Assembly (NCBI RefSeq): GCF_025766255.1
Contig: NW_026516683.1
Span: 434,001 to 498,000, forward strand
Source: Zychaea mexicana
Taxonomy: Eukaryota > Mucoromycota > Mucoromycetes > Mucorales > Lichtheimiaceae
Reading direction: 5' to 3'
DNA: 64,000 nucleotides
The position numbers and the translations under genes were made by a program. Below the pieces are notes generated by a model. That model saw nothing but the letters and a program-made list of their open reading frames with translations, was not told the origin of the DNA and searched no databases. Position 1 is the stretch's first letter. The number at the start of each line of letters is the position of its first letter. Positions 59,519 to 64,000 of this stretch are shown piece by piece.

Positions 59519-62500
59519 TTAGGTAGATAGAGTTGTCAAAGCTTCTCTGTGAACGATGTTAAGCGTAGTGGGAGCAGATTGTGCAGTAGGGGGTTCGGGA
59601 GGGAGAAGACAGATTGTAAGATTCTGGGGTGAGCGTACGCGGGAGAATGCTACATATAGCTGCCCATGTGCGAAAACTGGCTTAAATAAGCACAGTACTG
59701 CTCTACTGAGGGTTTGACCTTGCGACTTGTTGATTGTCATTGCGAAGGCAGGAACCACAGGAAATTGATGACGGCACAATTCAAATGGAAGATCACTTTC
59801 CTTAGAATATAAGCTGATACGGGGAATGTACACGATTTCACCTAACCGTACTGAGAACGCAATAAAAAAAACTTGAAAGCAGATTATATGTACCTGCAAA
59901 ATCTCCTTGGGCAATTTCAGCCTCAAGAACATGTGGTAAAAAATTTCGACATATCAATCGCGTTCCGTTGCAAAGACCCTTTTGAGGATTGATGTTACGA
60001 AGGAGCATGATAGGTTGATGTCGTTTAAGGGAAAGTCTGTGAGGTGGATAATTGCTTAAGGTGATCGTATGTAAGTATTCTGGCGGGTGAGTTGCCTCAA
60101 ATGCTTCGGAGTCAACGATTCTGTCAGACGAAAGATACTCGTGCGTTTCTCCAGGGAAGATACTCAATGCAGCATTATTCAGGGCGCGGACATCGTCATT
60201 ATAAGGGGCTAAAATAGCACAGCCTGTCATGTAGTCGCGACTGGTGTACTGTTCCTCTAAGTCAGAATAAGCTGCGCGAACTACTGTTGTCAGGCTGGCG
60301 GTGATGTCGCTGGATTCTGGAGGCAAGGTGATTGTTGTAGCGTCTGAGCCAGCAATGGATGTACCGGGCTCACGTCCTTCACCCAAACGCAAAAGGTAAT
60401 CGGCGAATTGCTGAAGTTCACGGGCAATTGCTGGATCAGAGCTTTGTTGAACACGCATATTTTGGGTAAGACGGAGCACGCGGACAATATTGTTGCGGAA
60501 AAGGTAGGAGTTAGTCAAAGAAGCATCGAGGATGTCAGGTTTGGTGCCTTTAGTAACTACTGGTAAAGTTTGACGAAAGTCGCCACCAATGACGATAGTC
60601 TTTCCACCGAATGGGATACGCTGTAAACGACGATCAGTGACAGCCATGATTTCCTTGAACAGTCGGTCAACTGCCTCGAAAGCAAATTTATGGCACATTG
60701 GTGCTTCATCCCAGATGATAAGTTGTGCTTGTCGAAGTATTCGGGCTTGAGGACTTTGAACTCGAATAGAACAGACAGTGTCACTATCGAGATCCAGAGG
60801 AAGCCCGAAACGACTATGTGCTGTACGACCGCCACGTAGCAGAGTTGCAGCAATACCGGAAGAAGCAACGGGTATGGCAATTCCATCCTCAGCTCGAACG
60901 TTTGCTAACAATGCGTTATAGACAAACGTTTTTCCTGTGCCACCTGGTCCATCAAGGAAAAAAACTCGACCGCGCTCTGGTACTGCTACAGAAGGATTTT
61001 GGCTGTCTTGAATTGCTTGGATAATTTGATCGTAGGCATGTGTTTGTGCCTCGTTAAAGTCATCTTCTGCACGCCTTACGACATCACGGAGCTGAACGCG
61101 ATTATATCGTGTTTCTTGAGCCAAAAGTCTATCGTAAGCGTGCTGGCGATTCTCCTGTTCTGACATTGGTAGCTGTGGCATGTCCGCGAATTCGATCAAT
61201 GAGCGCCCATACTGAGGTAGCATAGATGCTAATTCCTCTAGTGCGCGTAAATGTGCTGCTGCAACATCGTCATCTAAAAGCTCGACGTGCTGTTGACCGG
61301 ATGCAAGCTGTACTTGGCGGCGACGATGCTCGAGGAAGTCGGCAGCAATTACATCGATATACCTAATCCACAGCTCGCCAGGTGAAACAATATCACAGAA
61401 CGCAAGGATAACGGCGAATAGGTCACGAAGCCTTGATGCTGATGTGGTGACTTCAGCAGCCTCAGCAAAGCATCTGTCCCACTCATCGTCATCTTGTAGT
61501 AAGCCACGGGCTTGCGCTGCAGCTTTGAAAGTAGGGTATTGTGTTCCTTCAAAGGTACGTATGTCTTCAAAACTGGTAGCACCGCGAACATGCAACAACA
61601 ATAGGCGCAAGCTATATTTTTCCAAGTCCCGTGGCTGTACAAAGTACATGCGGGATACTGGGGCAATACCACGATTGTGCGCTCTCCCACGACGATACCA
61701 CCCGCGTTGTCTGTTATGTGTATATGCTGAATATATGTCGACATAAAGGTACTGGCGAGCATCGGGATCACGTCGGTTTAAAGCAAACCAATCTGTCAAT
61801 GTAGAACTTCTGTTGCGTGCCGAACGTTGCAGATCTCTAACATTCGCGTCTGCATCAAAGTACACTGGCTCCTCTGAAGGCAAATGGATATCCAAGCGCT
61901 TGACAGCAGGGAAGTGATCTTGCATATCCTTTTCATAGATACGCCAGCAACTCTCTGCTGCAGAAACATAGCGAACATTGAGGTAAGCTTGGATCTCGTC
62001 GTGGACCTCCGGAGCGGATTGTGCGGATTGTGAGGATTGTGCGGCTTGTGTTGTAGTGTTTTGAGCGCCTATAGCGACTTGAGCGCGGTCGGAACCTTTG
62101 TAAACGTATTTATATAAATACTTTACAGCCTTGTTGCTTGCGCATATTTCGACGTTTATATGGGCGTTGTACTTAGTGGTGAGGTAGAGATTATACGGAA
62201 CAACCCACTGATTGCGGACTTGGTAAGTTGTACCATTGATTGTTTTTTCGATCGAGCGATCTGGCATGTTTCTGCGACGATAGGTCAAGTTGCCGTTTTC
62301 ATCGAAGCGAGTTTCATTAGCGAAAGCTTTTGGGTATCTTTTTGAGCATGAGCCATTAGTCATGCATCGAGCACGCGAATTAAGTTGAGGACCACAGGGT
62401 GTGTGAATCATGTTGCGGGTAACTGTGGCATATGCCTGTGGATAACGGTGTGGATCCGGGATTTCAGCCGAAACAATATCATCGACGTCTCCAACGGTGC

Positions 62501-64000
62501 GTTTTTTCGAATCTTCATGCAATATCAAAATAATGTGTGCATGGGGAAGGCCGCGTTTCTGGAATTCAACAACTTGAACCCACGCAAGAACATTTCCGAG
62601 AACATGTCGATCTTTGAGATCTGCCATAATGACTTTAAGCTTTTCTGAAAAAACACGGGCAACCAAATCAGGGCGATCAGATGGCTGCTGACCGTTAGGA
62701 GCCAGAGCTTCCCTGATTTCAGGCCACTCAGGATTACATGTTACGGTGATGAAAAGGTCCGGTTTTCCGAAATGGCGGACGATCGCCATTGCATCCTGAT
62801 AAAGTTGTTGCATATACCTTTTTTTCATGAAAATATTGAATAAGCAATCTGCGATGTTTACTGACTTCACACTCAATCGCTCTAGACCCTACATAAACCC
62901 CTACTGAACTTATGTTGTTTGATACTAATAACCTACCGTGGGCTGCCAGTGTGAGAAGAAGGAAGAATAACACGGCGTCCCAAGTTCTGGGCTAGTTCGG
63001 TGTTATCATCTCCCACATCTTGCTGAAGTGCATCGGCCATTCCGTTGTACAGCTCAACGCGCAATTGTCTCTGGTTGGTTCGATAATAGTACATACGTCG
63101 ATGCTCAATCTTCGCATACATATCGACGATGAACTGATGCCAGAGCCGCTCGTATAAATGCAATAGAGATGCATCGCGTTCTTGGATTCGATGGGCATAA
63201 AATTGACGAACGGAAACAGTTCCTTGACGACCATGGCGTTGCTCGCCCGGCTCGGCTGGCACATGCTGACGACCACGAAGGGAGATTCCTTCACTCCATC
63301 CAGTCTCCCCGTTCGGAAACATTAAAACATAATGAAGAGGGTCGTATAGACTGTTCGTCTCATTTATGCTCTCCATTCTGCCATCATCACGGAACAAAAC
63401 AACATCGCGGTATGCAGGTTCTTCGCCTGGATTGTCAACAATAAGAACAGCAATTTCATCAGCAGTAGGGGCTGCATATTGTCTACCACGGCGTTGATCC
63501 CCCGAGATACGAATATTCAGGTTTACAGCAGGCGTTTCACGTAGACGTTCAGCTGCTGTACGAAACGTTTGTGCATGGCGATTGTGTTGCTGAAGCATTG
63601 CATGCAGAGTAACCAACAAAGTGCGATCCAAGCTTGCTTCTGTAATGTTAGGATGAGATTAGAAACACGCTAAATACCCTAGATACTACAGTGTATATAT
63701 TATCCACCACCCAACCTGGAAAAATTGATTGTCTGATAGCTGCTTGCTCTTGAGGATCGTATATGTAAATCTGAGCAAAGCGGGGAGGATGGCCATTTTG
63801 TGGCATAATTGGTGCGATTCTGTGGTACACAGAACCTTGGATTCGAAAACAGTAAGCACCTCCTCTGGAGTTCGTATACTGCTGGTCAATATGATCCACA
63901 CCAAGAGAAGCAAAAGCAAAAGCACCGTTGTAAAGCCGGATTTGCTCGCGAAATCTCGATGATTCACCATTCGTTCCAGTGAGCAATGAATAAAGAGGTT
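59519..64000 (-). CDS. Helitron RepHel protein (HUH endonuclease plus PIF1-like helicase), 5' end off window
   Basis: Exons on the minus strand: 64000 (open) to 63716, 63639-62937, 62817-59894 and 59850-59519, phase-consistent, about 1,400 aa visible. The N-terminal Helitron domain spans RGGAYCFRIQGSVYHRIAP to LPSSHTGSPR, then YMQQLYQDAMAIVRHFGKPD. Rep motifs: TVTCNPEWPEI, the HUH block RGLPHAHIILIL, and the two-Tyr block KAVKYLYKYVYKGSD. The SF1B/PIF1 helicase follows: Walker A in FLDGPGGTGKTFVYNAL, Walker B in LIIWDEAPMCHK, then GGDFRQTLPVV, and the C-terminal TINKSQGQTL and YVAFSRVRSP. No premature stop is visible. It replicates by rolling circle. The acceptor at 62817 (AAAAG) was chosen because it restores SPR-YMQQLYQ. 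Confidence 0.95.

Overview
The window looks like a chromosome segment from an early-diverging filamentous fungus, most likely Mucoromycota and probably Mucorales. The evidence is: short introns (about 40-220 bp) with GTAAGT-like donors and CTAAC/CTAA branch points; moderately AT-rich DNA; eukaryotic housekeeping genes; and two families of fast-evolving repeat-borne ORFs of a type I recall as abundant in Mucorales. I could run no searches. Gene models were built by matching intron phases by hand.

Layout. The left half (about 1-34,000) holds host genes: a small INCENP-like protein (1189-2167, +), an acidic Ser/Lys-rich nuclear-type protein (4718-6924, +), a secreted purple acid phosphatase (7343-9046, -), the ER autophagy/lipid protein VMP1 (18412-20325, -), a triple-ubiquitin-like/RING-H2 protein (21416-22876, -), the AP-1 gamma-adaptin (25559-29212, +), a short unrecognised gene (29433-30003, +) and a poly-Q SAP-domain protein (31414-33998, +). 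They do not form one pathway. This block is interrupted at 9597-17933 by an element with 667-bp terminal inverted repeats (TIRs), a five-copy 364-bp tandem array and one gene. A hAT-like foldback element sits inside its left TIR; the intact right TIR serves as the empty-site control.

The right half (about 35,500-64,000) is a nested transposon island. In order: a tandem pair plus a dispersed third copy of a Mucorales-type repeat gene (35.5, 38.3 and 49.7 kb); a 24-bp minisatellite; an IS1595/Merlin transposase with a convergent AT-rich partner ORF; a Mutator-like element (42731-49441, near-perfect 9-bp target duplication) whose gene appears to fuse a zinc-finger MULE transposase to a ubiquitin-specific-protease-like domain; a PIF/Harbinger element nested inside that MULE (TTA duplication); a decayed Crypton tyrosine recombinase; a second PIF/Harbinger with perfect 37-bp TIRs (TCA duplication); a Merlin fragment; a GC-rich hairpin block; and a Helitron that runs off the right edge.

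The best candidates for something undescribed are the MULE-protease fusion, the long-TIR element whose gene carries a D...E-x-x-K nuclease-like signature shared with the repeat family on the right, and the recurrent stops across these elements, nearly all explicable as C-to-T changes.
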